From Gaiellasilicea sp035525905 (GTDB lineage: Bacteria; Actinomycetota; Thermoleophilia; Gaiellales; Gaiellaceae), in contig DATLDK010000107.1 in NCBI GenBank assembly GCA_035525905.1, positions 1-30,738 on the forward strand: a stretch of 30,738 nt of DNA, written 5' to 3'. Of the stretch, positions 7,292 to 15,216 are shown in pieces. The stretch's first letter is position 1. Each line of letters opens with the position of its first letter. The notes under the pieces are model-generated. The model saw only the letters and a list, made by a program, of their open reading frames with translations, made no database searches and was not told where the DNA came from. Both the position numbers and the translations under genes were made by a program.

Positions 7292-7534
7292 ATGCCCTTC
7301 GGAATCGGCGTCACCGAGCTCGTCATCCTCCTCGTAGCACTGCTGATCATCTTCGGGCCCAAGCGGCTGCCCGAGATGGGCCGGTCGCTCGGCAAGGGGA
7401 TGCGCGAGTTCAAGGATTCGATCTCGGGCAAGGACGACGACGAGCCCGTGCACCACCGCCTCGCCTCGGAGCTGCCGCCCGCCGACGAGCATCCGGTCGC
7501 GCACGAGCAGCGCGAGCGCGACACCGTCTCCTAG
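7292..7534 (+). CDS. tatA: Twin-arginine translocase subunit TatA
   Basis: 80 aa, ATG start. One N-terminal membrane helix (residues 6-21, ELVILLVALLIIFGPK) followed by the family motif FGPKRLPEMGRSLGKGMREF (21-40), an amphipathic helix and an acidic, polar tail. TatA oligomers form the passage for folded proteins across the cytoplasmic membrane. The motif FGPKRLPE is shared by TatA and TatE, while TatB would carry a Glu early in the helix and a longer tail, so TatA is the better call. tatC begins 12 bp downstream, so this is a compact tatAC unit; no separate tatB is visible. It is divergent from sufC. Confidence 0.93.
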   Translation: MPFGIGVTELVILLVALLIIFGPKRLPEMGRSLGKGMREFKDSISGKDDDEPVHHRLASELPPADEHPVAHEQRERDTVS

Positions 7535-7546
7535 CTCCTCCGGCAC

Positions 7547-8320
7547 GTGGCCTTGAAGCGTCTGCCTCGGCGCCTCCAGCACGGGGAGGAGGCGACGCTC
7601 GTCGAGCACCTGGGCGAGCTGCGGAGCCGGCTGCTGATCAGCCTGCTCACGCTGGCGCCCGCCTTCGCGGTTGCGTTCGCCTTCCAGGACCACATCATCC
7701 GCTGGCTCAGCAAGCCGCTGCCCGACGACAAGCAGCTGGTCACGCTCGGGGTCGTGGAGCCCTTCACCACGGCGGTGAAGGTAAGCCTCGCGGTCGCAGT
7801 TGCCGTGACGCTCCCGGTGCTGCTCTACCAGCTCTGGGCGTTCCTCGCGCCGGCGATCGAGACGAGCATCCAACGCACCGTGGCGGTGTTCGCGACGTTC
7901 GCGACGGTGCTCTTCGCCGGCGGGGTGGCGTTCTCGTACTTCGTCGTCATGCCGAGGGCGCTCCAGTTCCTTACGAACTTCAATGACGACATCTTCCAGG
8001 TCCAGATCAGGGCGAGCTACTACTTCTCCTTCGTGACGCTGACGATGCTGGCGACCGGCCTGGCCTTCCAGATGCCGATCTTCATTCTCGGGCTCGTGCG
8101 CCTCCGCGTCCTGAGCGCGGCCAAGCTCCGTCGCAACCGGCGGATGGGGATCGCCGCGATGCTCGTCTTCGCCATCCTCCTCCCCACCGTCGATCCAGTC
8201 TCCCTCGCGCTCGAGTTCTTCCCCCTGCTCTTCCTGTTCGAGTTCTCAATCTGGCTCAGCTCGTACATGGAGAAGCGCTGGGACCTGGTCGACGAGCCCT
8301 CGCGCTGGGCGGTCGAGTGA
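7547..8320 (+). CDS. tatC: Twin-arginine translocase subunit TatC
   Basis: 257 aa, GTG start. TatC is the six-helix membrane protein that recognises the twin-arginine signal peptide. The N-terminal cytoplasmic motif VEHLGELRSRL (19-29) is the TatC signature, followed by VVEPFTTAVKVSL in the first periplasmic/second helix region, LWAFLAPAI, and the conserved FSYFVVMPRALQFL stretch. The last helices carry LLPTVDPVSLALEFFPLLFLFE, also typical. Length matches the family. Its TGA overlaps the GTG of the next gene (GTGA), so the amidohydrolase downstream is translationally coupled. Likely Tat clients nearby include cofactor proteins, but no twin-arginine signal was identified in this window. Confidence 0.95.
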   Translation: MALKRLPRRLQHGEEATLVEHLGELRSRLLISLLTLAPAFAVAFAFQDHIIRWLSKPLPDDKQLVTLGVVEPFTTAVKVSLAVAVAVTLPVLLYQLWAFLAPAIETSIQRTVAVFATFATVLFAGGVAFSYFVVMPRALQFLTNFNDDIFQVQIRASYYFSFVTLTMLATGLAFQMPIFILGLVRLRVLSAAKLRRNRRMGIAAMLVFAILLPTVDPVSLALEFFPLLFLFEFSIWLSSYMEKRWDLVDEPSRWAVE

Positions 8321-9630
8321 GAGTCATCTCGGCCGACTGGGTGCTGCCCGTCGAGGGAGCGCCGGTCGAGAACGGCGCCGTGGGAATCGAAAACGGGCGG
8401 ATCGCCGCGGTGGCGCCCGCGGCCGACCTCGGCCAGGGCGAGCACTTCCCGGAGGCGGTGATCCTGCCGGGCTTCGTCAATGCGCACACCCACCTCGAGT
8501 ACGCCGTGTACGCAGGCTTCGGCGACGGCCTGTCCTTCGGACCATGGATCCTGCTGCACACCGAGCGCAAGGCCCGGCTGGAGCGGGAGAACATGGAGGC
8601 GATCGCCCGGCTCGGCGCGGCGGAGTGCCTGCGCTCGGGGATCACCACCGTCGGGGACCTCGCCTTCTCGGGCTCGAGCGCACACGCCTGCGCTGCCCTC
8701 GGGCTGCGCGCGATCGTCTACCTGGAGGTGTTCGGCACCGACGGCGCCGCGGCGATGCGCCAGTTCGACGAGAAGAGAGCGTACGTCGACGATGCGCTTT
8801 CGGACCGCGTCGAGGTCGGCGTGTCCCCACATGCGCCGTACACCTGCTCGGACGACGTCTACCGCGTCTGCCTCGAGCTCGGGCTGCCGCTCGCCACGCA
8901 CCTGAACGAGAGCCAGGACGAGCTCGACTGGCTGCTGCGCGGCGAAGGACCCTGGCAGCCGTTCGCGCACATGCTGGCTCCTCCCGGCGGCCAGTCGGGC
9001 ATTCGCCGGCTCGCGGCGGCGGGCTTGCTGAGCGAAGCCGTCGTTGCGGCGCACTGCGTCAAGGTGGAGGAGGACGAGATCGCTCTGCTCTCGCGGCACG
9101 GCGTGGCCGTTGCGCACTGTCCGCGGTCGAACGCGCTGCTCGGCTGCGGAATCGCGCCGCTCCGCGAGCTCCGTGACGCAGGCCTGCGCGTGGGAGTGGG
9201 CACCGACGGCGTCTCATCCGTGCCCTCGCACGACTACTTCGAGGAGCTGCGGACGGTGATCTCCTTCGCCCGTGCCCGTGAGGAGCGCGCCGACACCATC
9301 TCCGCCGCGGCCGCGCTCGAGCTCGCGACGCTCGGCGGCGCGCGCGCGCTCGGGCTCCAGGACGAGATCGGCTCGCTCGTCTCCGGAAAGCGCGCAGACA
9401 TCGCGATCGTCTCCCTTTCCGGCTCACCGTATCTACCATGGGAGGATCCCGCGGCCGCAGTCGTGTACGGCGGCGACCCGCAGCGCGTCCTGGCTACCCT
9501 CGTCGACGGCGAGGCACGGTACGAGAGAGGAGGATTCGAGTGGCACGAGCTGATCGACGAAGCGTCAAGAGCTCGCGAGCGCATGTTGCACAACGAAGTC
9601 ACAAGCGCGACAGCGATCTCCGAGCGATAG
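8317..9630 (+). CDS. Amidohydrolase-superfamily deaminase (aminofutalosine/SAH/MTA deaminase-like)
   Basis: 437 aa, GTG start overlapping the tatC stop. Composite-domain amidohydrolase: an N-terminal beta strip (MRVISADWVLPVEGAP) and a TIM barrel. Metal and catalytic residues can be assigned: His57 and His59 in VNAHTHLEY, His195 and Glu198 in ATHLNES, His246 in AAHCVKV, and Asp297 in GTDGVSS. SPHAPYTCS (170-178) is the substrate-loop motif seen in 5'-methylthioadenosine/S-adenosylhomocysteine deaminases and in MqnX aminofutalosine deaminases. Conservation of all metal ligands implies an active Zn or Fe hydrolase. The exact substrate is not decidable; a menaquinone (futalosine pathway) role is a guess from the NAHTHLE motif. 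Cytoplasmic, no signal peptide. The next gene follows after 8 bp. Confidence 0.82.
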   Translation: MRVISADWVLPVEGAPVENGAVGIENGRIAAVAPAADLGQGEHFPEAVILPGFVNAHTHLEYAVYAGFGDGLSFGPWILLHTERKARLERENMEAIARLGAAECLRSGITTVGDLAFSGSSAHACAALGLRAIVYLEVFGTDGAAAMRQFDEKRAYVDDALSDRVEVGVSPHAPYTCSDDVYRVCLELGLPLATHLNESQDELDWLLRGEGPWQPFAHMLAPPGGQSGIRRLAAAGLLSEAVVAAHCVKVEEDEIALLSRHGVAVAHCPRSNALLGCGIAPLRELRDAGLRVGVGTDGVSSVPSHDYFEELRTVISFARAREERADTISAAAALELATLGGARALGLQDEIGSLVSGKRADIAIVSLSGSPYLPWEDPAAAVVYGGDPQRVLATLVDGEARYERGGFEWHELIDEASRARERMLHNEVTSATAISER

Positions 9631-9638
9631 AGGACACC

Positions 9639-10406
9639 ATGTTCTTCACGCGGCTGCGCGGCCACGCGAAGTGGATGTTCGTGTTCCTCGCGCTGGTTTT
9701 CGCCGTGGGCTTCGTCGGCTTCGGCATCGGCGCGAACCAGAACGCGAGCATCGGCGACCTCCTCCGCGGCGGCAGTGGGTCCACCAGCGGGAGCATCTCC
9801 GTCTCGGACGCGCGCGACCAGGTGGAGAAGAGCCCTAAGAGCCCGCAGGCGCTCCGGAGCCTCTCGACCGCCCTGCAGGAGGACGGACAGACCGACGAGG
9901 CGATCGCCGTGCTCAACCGCTACCTCGACCTCAGACCCAAGGACAAGGACGCCCTGCAGGAGCTCGCCGGCCTGCATCTCGGCCGCGCGACCGCGCTTGC
10001 CCGCGACGCGCAGGACGCACAACTCCGCGCGAGTTATCTCGTCTTCGACTCCGCCATCACGTCGTCACCGCTCGACCTCGGCAAGGGAGCGACGCTGGGG
10101 ACCGACCCCGTGCAGGACGCGATCTCGACAGAGGCGAACCAGTCGATCACGTCTGCCTACACAGCCGCGCAGACTGCCTACCAGAAGGCGGAGCAGACCT
10201 ACGACCGGCTCGCCGCCGTCGCCCCGAGAGACCCGAACGTCCAGCTCGAGCTCGCGCAGGCGGCGCAACAGAGCGGCGATACCGCGAAGGCGATCACCGC
10301 ATACCAGAGGTTTCTCACCCTGGCTCCGGACGACCCGACCGCACCGATCGTCCGACAGCAGATCGCACAGCTGAAGGCTGCGCAGGCTCCGTCGTCGTCT
10401 GGTTAG
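9639..10406 (+). CDS. Membrane-anchored tetratricopeptide repeat protein
   Basis: 255 aa, ATG at 9639 preceded by a GAGG ribosome site; the longer in-frame extension overlaps the amidohydrolase and is rejected. One membrane helix at about 12-32 (WMFVFLALVFAVGFVGFGIG), then a Gly/Ser linker, then helical TPR-type repeats: a pair around 55-95 (PQALRSLSTALQEDGQTDEA, IAVLNRYLDLRPKDKDALQE) and a C-terminal unit (NVQLELAQAAQQSGDTAKAI, TAYQRFLTLAPDDPTAP). With a basic N-terminus inside, the TPR part would face the outside of the membrane. The likely role is a protein-protein scaffold; the partner is unknown. It lies between a deaminase and a STAS factor. Codon use is like its neighbours. Confidence 0.75.
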   Translation: MFFTRLRGHAKWMFVFLALVFAVGFVGFGIGANQNASIGDLLRGGSGSTSGSISVSDARDQVEKSPKSPQALRSLSTALQEDGQTDEAIAVLNRYLDLRPKDKDALQELAGLHLGRATALARDAQDAQLRASYLVFDSAITSSPLDLGKGATLGTDPVQDAISTEANQSITSAYTAAQTAYQKAEQTYDRLAAVAPRDPNVQLELAQAAQQSGDTAKAITAYQRFLTLAPDDPTAPIVRQQIAQLKAAQAPSSSG

Positions 10407-10467
10407 ACTCATCCGCGACCGGGAAGACCACCGGCACTTTGTCGGCGAGACCGGGAGCCAGCCAGTT

Positions 10468-10833
10468 ATGAACTTCGACGTCCAAACCGAAAAGCTCAGC
10501 AACGAGCAGTACGTCATCTCCCTCGCGGGCGAGGTCGACCTCTACACCGCCCCGGAGTTCAAGCAGAAGCTGCTCGAGGTGATCGAGCAGGGCGGCCGCG
10601 ACGTGATCGTGGACCTGACCGACACGACCTTCATCGACTCCACCACACTCGGCGTCCTCGTCGGCGGCGTCAAGCGCCTCCGGACGAACGAGGGTCAGCT
10701 GTCGCTCGTCTGCAGCGACCGGAACATCACCAAGATCTTCGAGATCACGGGCCTCGACCGCGTGTTCACGATCCACGCGACGCGCGATGCGGCGGTCGGT
10801 GCGGGCTCTCCGGCTACGGGGTCTGCGGCCTAG
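10468..10833 (+). CDS. STAS-domain anti-anti-sigma factor (SpoIIAA/RsbV type)
   Basis: 121 aa, ATG start. A single STAS domain: YVISLAGEVDLYTAPEFKQK (15-34), DVIVDLTDTTFIDSTTLGVL (45-64) with the phosphorylatable Ser58 in the DSTTLG loop, and a C-terminal helix, followed by an Ala/Gly/Ser tail of about 20 residues. Family members bind an anti-sigma kinase (RsbW/SpoIIAB) and are controlled by phosphorylation of this Ser. The preserved Ser suggests an active switch. No anti-sigma kinase, PP2C phosphatase or sigma factor gene adjoins it, so its partner must be encoded elsewhere. The next gene begins two bases after the stop. Confidence 0.9.
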   Translation: MNFDVQTEKLSNEQYVISLAGEVDLYTAPEFKQKLLEVIEQGGRDVIVDLTDTTFIDSTTLGVLVGGVKRLRTNEGQLSLVCSDRNITKIFEITGLDRVFTIHATRDAAVGAGSPATGSAA

Positions 10834-10834
10834 G

Positions 10835-11521
10835 GTGAGGCTGCGCGGGCTGGCCGGTGGTTCCTGCACGGTCCTGATCGCGGCACTGATCACAGCTCTG
10901 GCCGCGACCGGATGCGGCACGACCGGCCTTTCGGAGGCCGGCAGCGGCGACACGACGCACGGCAAGGATCTCTTCAAGTCGAAATGCGGCCAGTGCCACA
11001 CCCTGGCCGACGCGGGCACGAAAGGCGTGATCGGGCCGAACCTCGACGATGCGTTTCGACAGTCCCGGGCGGACGGGCTCGGGACCGGAACAATCCGAGC
11101 TGTCGTCCGCAATCAGATCTCCTACGCCGTCGAAGAGCCTACGACGGGGTCTCCCGGCATGCCGAGGGACATCGTCACGGGCGACGACGCCGAGTCGGTG
11201 GCGGCCTACGTGGCCTCGGTGGCGTCGCTCCCCGTTCGCGCCGAACCGGGAGCCGAAGCGCAGGGCGGTGGCGGTGGGGGCGACGCGGTCGACGGCAAAT
11301 CGATCTTCGCCGCGGCCGGCTGTGGCGGCTGCCACACGCTGAAGGCGGCAGGGGCGAGCGGGAACGTCGGCCCCAACCTCGACGACTCGAAGCCGCCGAA
11401 GGAGCTCGTCATCGACCGCGTGACGCACGGGAAAGGCGTCATGCCCTCGTTCAAGGACGACTACTCGGCGGAGCAGATCGCGGCGGTGGCCGGCTTCGTC
11501 GTGGAAAACGCCGGCAAGTAG
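10835..11521 (+). CDS. Diheme c-type cytochrome (putative lipoprotein)
   Basis: 228 aa from the GTG at 10835, two bases after the STAS stop; an in-frame ATG at 10787 would add 16 basic residues overlapping STAS. N-terminal hydrophobic signal ends in ALAATGC (21-27), a lipobox-like site, so a lipid-anchored exported protein is likely. Two cytochrome c domains follow: heme motif CGQCH at 51-55 with candidate Met ligand in GMP (108-110), then a Gly-rich linker (143-149), then CGGCH at 163-167 with candidate Met in GVMPSF (201-206). Likely electron carrier to the caa3 oxidase encoded convergently just downstream. Substrate electron donor unknown. No terminator is visible on its own strand right after the stop. 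Confidence 0.85.
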   Translation: MRLRGLAGGSCTVLIAALITALAATGCGTTGLSEAGSGDTTHGKDLFKSKCGQCHTLADAGTKGVIGPNLDDAFRQSRADGLGTGTIRAVVRNQISYAVEEPTTGSPGMPRDIVTGDDAESVAAYVASVASLPVRAEPGAEAQGGGGGGDAVDGKSIFAAAGCGGCHTLKAAGASGNVGPNLDDSKPPKELVIDRVTHGKGVMPSFKDDYSAEQIAAVAGFVVENAGK

Positions 11522-11565
11522 GCCCTCCCGCCTTTTCCCACTCGAGCCAGTGCGAGCGCCGCGCC

Positions 11566-11592
11566 AAAAGTAGGAAGGCATCCTCCATGCCT
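11566..11592 (-). terminator. Possible intrinsic terminator of the oxidase operon
   Basis: On the minus strand a 6-bp perfect stem (AGGCAT/ATGCCT) with a 5-nt loop at 11576-11592 is followed by TCCTACTTTT. It lies 36 bases past the stop of the last gene of the ctaC-ctaD operon. The stem is short and the T-run interrupted, so this is a weak call. Confidence 0.4.
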
Positions 11593-11627
11593 GCAGCGGG
11601 TCGCCGTCGCCGATTTCGCCTTCCGCT

Positions 11628-11828
11628 CTACACGTCGGCACGCCGCGCGGGCTTGCCCGAGCGGGAGCGGAGCCAGAACCAGACGACCGCGGAGCTCAGG
11701 ACGACGAACGCAACGACGCCGAGCCAGGTCGCGATCGCGGCCGCCGCGACGATCACGGCGAAGTACCCCACCGTCAGCAGCAGGAAGCGGAAGGCCTCTG
11801 CTTCGCTGCTGAGGGGGTTGCGGGCCAC
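11628..11828 (-). CDS. Small two-helix membrane protein at the end of the oxidase operon
   Basis: 66 aa, GTG start three bases after the ctaE stop. Two hydrophobic segments are visible: FLLLTVGYFAVIVAAAAIA (about 15-33) and LGVVAFVVLSSAVVWFWL (about 36-53), ending in a basic tail (RSRSGKPARRADV) that should stay in the cytoplasm. I do not recognise a named family. Position directly behind ctaE suggests a fourth, small oxidase subunit or assembly helper, as seen for CtaF/CtaG-like proteins of other bacteria, but no sequence motif confirms this. Tight spacing supports co-transcription with the oxidase. Confidence 0.7.
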   Translation of the reverse strand: MARNPLSSEAEAFRFLLLTVGYFAVIVAAAAIATWLGVVAFVVLSSAVVWFWLRSRSGKPARRADV

Positions 11829-11831
11829 GGC

Positions 11832-12434
11832 CTAGAGCAGGTAGATCGTCGCGTACACCACGATCCACATGACGTCGACGAAGTGCCAATAGATTCCGGG
11901 TATCTCGACGCCATGATGGTGCTCGGGCGTGAAGTGCCCACGGAAGGCCCTCACGGTCGCCACGGCGAGCAGGGTCAGCCCGATGAAGACGTGCGCGCCG
12001 TGCAAGCCCGTGAGCCCGAAGAAGATCGTCCCGAAGGCGCCGTCCGAAGGGTTGAAGCCGATCCGGGCGTACTCGAGCATCTGCGTGAGCAGGAACGCGA
12101 GCCCCATCAGCAGGGTCAGCACGAGCCCCGCCTTGAGGCCCGCGCGGTTTCCGCGTTTGATCGACTGCAGGGCCCAGTGCATGGTGAAGCTCGACGTCAC
12201 CAGAATCGTCGTGTTGACACCCGCGACGAAGACGGGCAGATGGAACGGCTCGAGCGGCCAGGACTGCGCTTCCGGATTGACGACGCGGACGAAGAAGTAG
12301 GCCGTGAAGAAGGCGCCGAAGAGCATCGCCTCCGAGGCGATGAAGAGGAACATGCCGAGGACGGACGCGTCGATCCGCGAGCTCTGGTTCGCGATCGGAG
12401 GACCGTGGTGCTGGGAGTCGGCGTGCGCGCTCAT
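11832..12434 (-). CDS. ctaE: Cytochrome c oxidase subunit III
   Basis: 200 aa from the ATG at 12434, which overlaps the stop of the Usp-like gene as ATGA; a longer in-frame extension is rejected. Short-form COX3 with about five membrane helices: SVLGMFLFIASEAMLFGAFF with the conserved Glu, the TILVTSSFTMHWAL helix, GTIFFGLTGLHGAHVFIGLT, and the C-terminal IYWHFVDVMWIVVYATIYL. Subunit III supports stability of the catalytic core in heme-copper oxidases. Operon order is ctaC, ctaD, usp-like, ctaE, small membrane protein, so subunit III is separated from subunit I by the stress-protein gene. Confidence 0.94.
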   Translation of the reverse strand: MSAHADSQHHGPPIANQSSRIDASVLGMFLFIASEAMLFGAFFTAYFFVRVVNPEAQSWPLEPFHLPVFVAGVNTTILVTSSFTMHWALQSIKRGNRAGLKAGLVLTLLMGLAFLLTQMLEYARIGFNPSDGAFGTIFFGLTGLHGAHVFIGLTLLAVATVRAFRGHFTPEHHHGVEIPGIYWHFVDVMWIVVYATIYLL

Positions 12435-13273
12435 GCCTCGACCTTCGCCGGCTCGACGACGACGTGCTCGACAGGGAGCTTCGTCTCGCTGCGCAGGCGG
12501 CCGATCAGGTCGCGCTTCAGCCACGAGGAGCCGCCCTGCTCGGAGTAGGTGGAGACCAGGATCGAATCCACGCGCTCGTCGCGCACGGCGTGCATCGCCG
12601 CCGTGAACGGATCCGGATGTGCGACCTGGCCGTGAGCCTCGATGCCCTCGGAGCGGAGCTTCGTCAGCGCTCGGCGCAACCGCTGGTCGGCCTCGGGGTG
12701 CTCGCCCCGCTTCGGGTCGCTCTGCGGGCTGACGATGAGGAAGGTGCTGTTCTCTCCGGCACTCGCCTTCGCGCGGATGCGGTCGAGCAGGGGCTCGCCG
12801 AGCACCGTCTCGTTCGCGATCACGAGCACGTTCTCCGCGCCCTTGCGCTCGGCGTCTTCCGAGACCACGTGCTCGACAGGTCGTTCGCCGGCAGCCTTGC
12901 GGATCTCATCGATCAGATTGCGGCGGAGCCAGCCCGACTTGGACGCGGGGTGAGTGGAGACGATCAGCTCGTCGGGCTCCTCCATGGCGATCGCGTCCTT
13001 CACAGCGGTCAGCGGGTCGTTGTCGACGACGTGGCCCATGGCGTGGATCCCGGCTTCCCGGAAGCGGGCTAGCGTCCGGTCGAGGCGCCTGCCGGCCGAC
13101 GCGCGCCGGGTGTTGTCGTAGACCACGTAACCCTCGCGCGGCGTATTGACGGGGGCGACCACGACCACGAGCGCGTCACCGGCCGCGTCGCGCCGTCGCA
13201 CGGCGTCCAGCAGCTCATTGCCCAGCAGGGTCTCGTTCGCCACGACGAGGATCTTCCGCTGGTCGTCGCTCAC
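12431..13273 (-). CDS. Tandem universal-stress-protein-like protein
   Basis: 280 aa, GTG start overlapping the ctaD stop as GTGA. The protein is an internal duplication: KILVVANETLLGNELLDAVR (7-26) recurs as ENVLVIANETVLGEPLLDRI (146-165), and each half ends with a motif of the form WLRRNLIDEI or WLKRDLIGRL, then PVEHVV. The halves resemble UspA-type alpha/beta Rossmann-like nucleotide-binding domains, with STHPASKSGW and STYSEQGGSSW in the place of the C-terminal phosphate loop; the classic G-x2-G-x9-G(S/T) ATP motif is not clear. No membrane helix, so a cytosolic protein. It sits between ctaD and ctaE. A role in oxidase regulation or assembly is inference from position alone. Confidence 0.7.
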   Translation of the reverse strand: MSDDQRKILVVANETLLGNELLDAVRRRDAAGDALVVVVAPVNTPREGYVVYDNTRRASAGRRLDRTLARFREAGIHAMGHVVDNDPLTAVKDAIAMEEPDELIVSTHPASKSGWLRRNLIDEIRKAAGERPVEHVVSEDAERKGAENVLVIANETVLGEPLLDRIRAKASAGENSTFLIVSPQSDPKRGEHPEADQRLRRALTKLRSEGIEAHGQVAHPDPFTAAMHAVRDERVDSILVSTYSEQGGSSWLKRDLIGRLRSETKLPVEHVVVEPAKVEA

Positions 13274-15216
13274 CTGACGAGCTCCTCCTCGTGCACCGTC
13301 GCTGCGCCGCCGCGCAGCACCGCGTGCTTCGCGCCGGGCACGCCGTACTCGTACGGCCCGCCGACGACCTGCGGGATCTCATCGAAGTTGAAGACCGGTG
13401 GCGGTGACGTCACCTGCCACTCCAGCGTCATCGCGCGCCACGGGTTCGACGGGGCGATCGGGCCGCGGTGCCAGCTGACGATGATGTTGTAGAAAAAGAC
13501 GAGCGTGGACGCGCCGAGCAGGAACGAGAACATCGAGATGACGAGGTTCCAGTCCCCGAACTCGGCCGAGTAGTCCGCCACGCGTCGCGGCATCCCCTGC
13601 AGTCCGACCCAATGCATGGGGAAGAACGTGCCGTTGAACCCGACGAACGTCAGCCAGAAGTGCGTCTTGCCGAGCTTCTCCGAGTACATCCGTCCCGTCA
13701 TCTTCGGGAACCAGTAGTAGATCCCGGCGAAGATCGTGAAGACCGAGCCGCCGAAGAGCACGTAGTGGATGTGGGCGACGATGAAGTAGGTGTCCGACGC
13801 GGCGATGTCGATCGGCACGGACGCGAGGAAGATGCCGGACAGCCCGCCGAGCACGAACATCGAGATGAAGCCGAGCGCGAACAGCATCGGCGTGCGGAAA
13901 TGGAGCTTCCCCTCCCACATCGTCGCGAGCCAGGAGAAGATCTTGATCCCCGTCGGGACCGCGATGATCATCGACGTCACCATCATCGGTACCCGGAGCC
14001 ACGGCGCCAGGCCGGCCACGAACATGTGGTGAGCCCACACCGAGAAGCCGAGCACGAGGATTCCCATCAGCGAGAGGGCCATCAGCCGGTAGCCGAAGAT
14101 CGGCTTCCGCGAGAAGACGGCCATCACCTCGGAGATGATCCCGAAGCCCGGCAGCATCATGATGTAGACGGCCGGGTGCGAGTAGAACCAGAAGATGTGC
14201 TGGTAACCGAGCACGTACCCGCCCTCGTCGACCCGGAAGAAGTTCGTGTGCATGATCCGGTCGAACATGACGAAGAACTGCGAGCCGGCGATGAAGGGGG
14301 TGGCGATCACGACGAGCAGCGAGGTGGTGAAGTTCGCCCACACGAGCAGCGGCATCCGCCAGAACGTCATCCCGGGCGCACGCATGGTGATGATCGTGAC
14401 CAGGAAGTTGAGGGCGGTCATGATCGACGACGCACCGGCCCACTGCACGCCCATGTTGAAGAAGACCTGGCCGAGCGGTTGCTCCGAGGCGAGCGGCGCG
14501 TAGCTCGTCCATCCGGTCGCGAAGGCGCCGCCGGGCGCCAGGAACGCGGCCAGGAACATCAGGCCGGCGATCGGCAGCAGCCAGTAGGAGAGCGCGTTCA
14601 AGCGCGGGAACGCCATGTCCGGGGCACCGAGCATCAGCGGGACGGCGAAGTTGGCCAGGCCGGCGAAGGCGGGGATGATGAAGAGGAAGATCATCAGCGC
14701 CGCGTGCTCCGAAACGAGGCCGTTGAAGGTCTGCGTGTCGACGTACTGCATGTCCGGGTTCGCAAGCTCGGCGCGGAAGATCATCGCCATGCCCCCGCCG
14801 ACGGTGAAGAAGAAGAACGTCGTCACGAGGTACTGCACGCCGATCACCTTGTGATCGGTGTTCACCTTGAAGTAGTCGCGCCAGCTGTACGCGCCGTGAC
14901 TGGCGTGGTCGTCCACTCGCGTCGGGCGCCCCGCGATGTAGTAGAGCCAGTAGTCGAAGGCGCCGATGCCGGCGAGGAACCCGATCGGGGCCGTGGTGAG
15001 GAAGCCGACGACCGTGATCACGTTCCAGTCCGCCGTCGGCTCGTAGTGCCCGAGCCAGCGGAAGAAGAGCACGAGACCCGTGCCGATCGCCCAGAAGAGC
15101 GGTGTCATCCAGGCCGCCCGCAGGAAGCCGGGGCCGGTCAGCCGCTTCATCCCGCGGCGCGGCGGAGCAGGAACATGGTGGTGCGCCTCGGGCGCGACAT
15201 GAGCAACGTCGGTCAC
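13270..15216 (-). CDS. ctaD: Cytochrome c oxidase subunit I (type A2 heme-copper oxidase)
   Basis: 648 aa from a GTG that shares one base with the ctaC stop (TAGTG). Residues 35-95 hold two additional hydrophobic segments before the standard twelve-helix core. Ligands: His171 (EHAALM) and His484 for low-spin heme; His347, His396 and His397 for CuB; His482 for high-spin heme; Tyr351 is the His-Tyr crosslink partner. Helix VI reads YSHPAVY (345-351): Ala349 stands where A1-type oxidases have the D-channel Glu, and Tyr345-Ser346 is the YS motif that defines type A2. Lys425 (PTGIKIFSW) marks the K-channel. Reduces O2 to water while pumping protons, in the cytoplasmic membrane. Confidence 0.95.
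   Translation of the reverse strand: MTDVAHVAPEAHHHVPAPPRRGMKRLTGPGFLRAAWMTPLFWAIGTGLVLFFRWLGHYEPTADWNVITVVGFLTTAPIGFLAGIGAFDYWLYYIAGRPTRVDDHASHGAYSWRDYFKVNTDHKVIGVQYLVTTFFFFTVGGGMAMIFRAELANPDMQYVDTQTFNGLVSEHAALMIFLFIIPAFAGLANFAVPLMLGAPDMAFPRLNALSYWLLPIAGLMFLAAFLAPGGAFATGWTSYAPLASEQPLGQVFFNMGVQWAGASSIMTALNFLVTIITMRAPGMTFWRMPLLVWANFTTSLLVVIATPFIAGSQFFVMFDRIMHTNFFRVDEGGYVLGYQHIFWFYSHPAVYIMMLPGFGIISEVMAVFSRKPIFGYRLMALSLMGILVLGFSVWAHHMFVAGLAPWLRVPMMVTSMIIAVPTGIKIFSWLATMWEGKLHFRTPMLFALGFISMFVLGGLSGIFLASVPIDIAASDTYFIVAHIHYVLFGGSVFTIFAGIYYWFPKMTGRMYSEKLGKTHFWLTFVGFNGTFFPMHWVGLQGMPRRVADYSAEFGDWNLVISMFSFLLGASTLVFFYNIIVSWHRGPIAPSNPWRAMTLEWQVTSPPPVFNFDEIPQVVGGPYEYGVPGAKHAVLRGGAATVHEEELVR

Noticed and set aside
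7166..7873. N-terminal extension of SufC over tatA and tatC
   Set aside because: It is the antisense of tatA/tatC; the ABC domain starts at the TTG at 7165.
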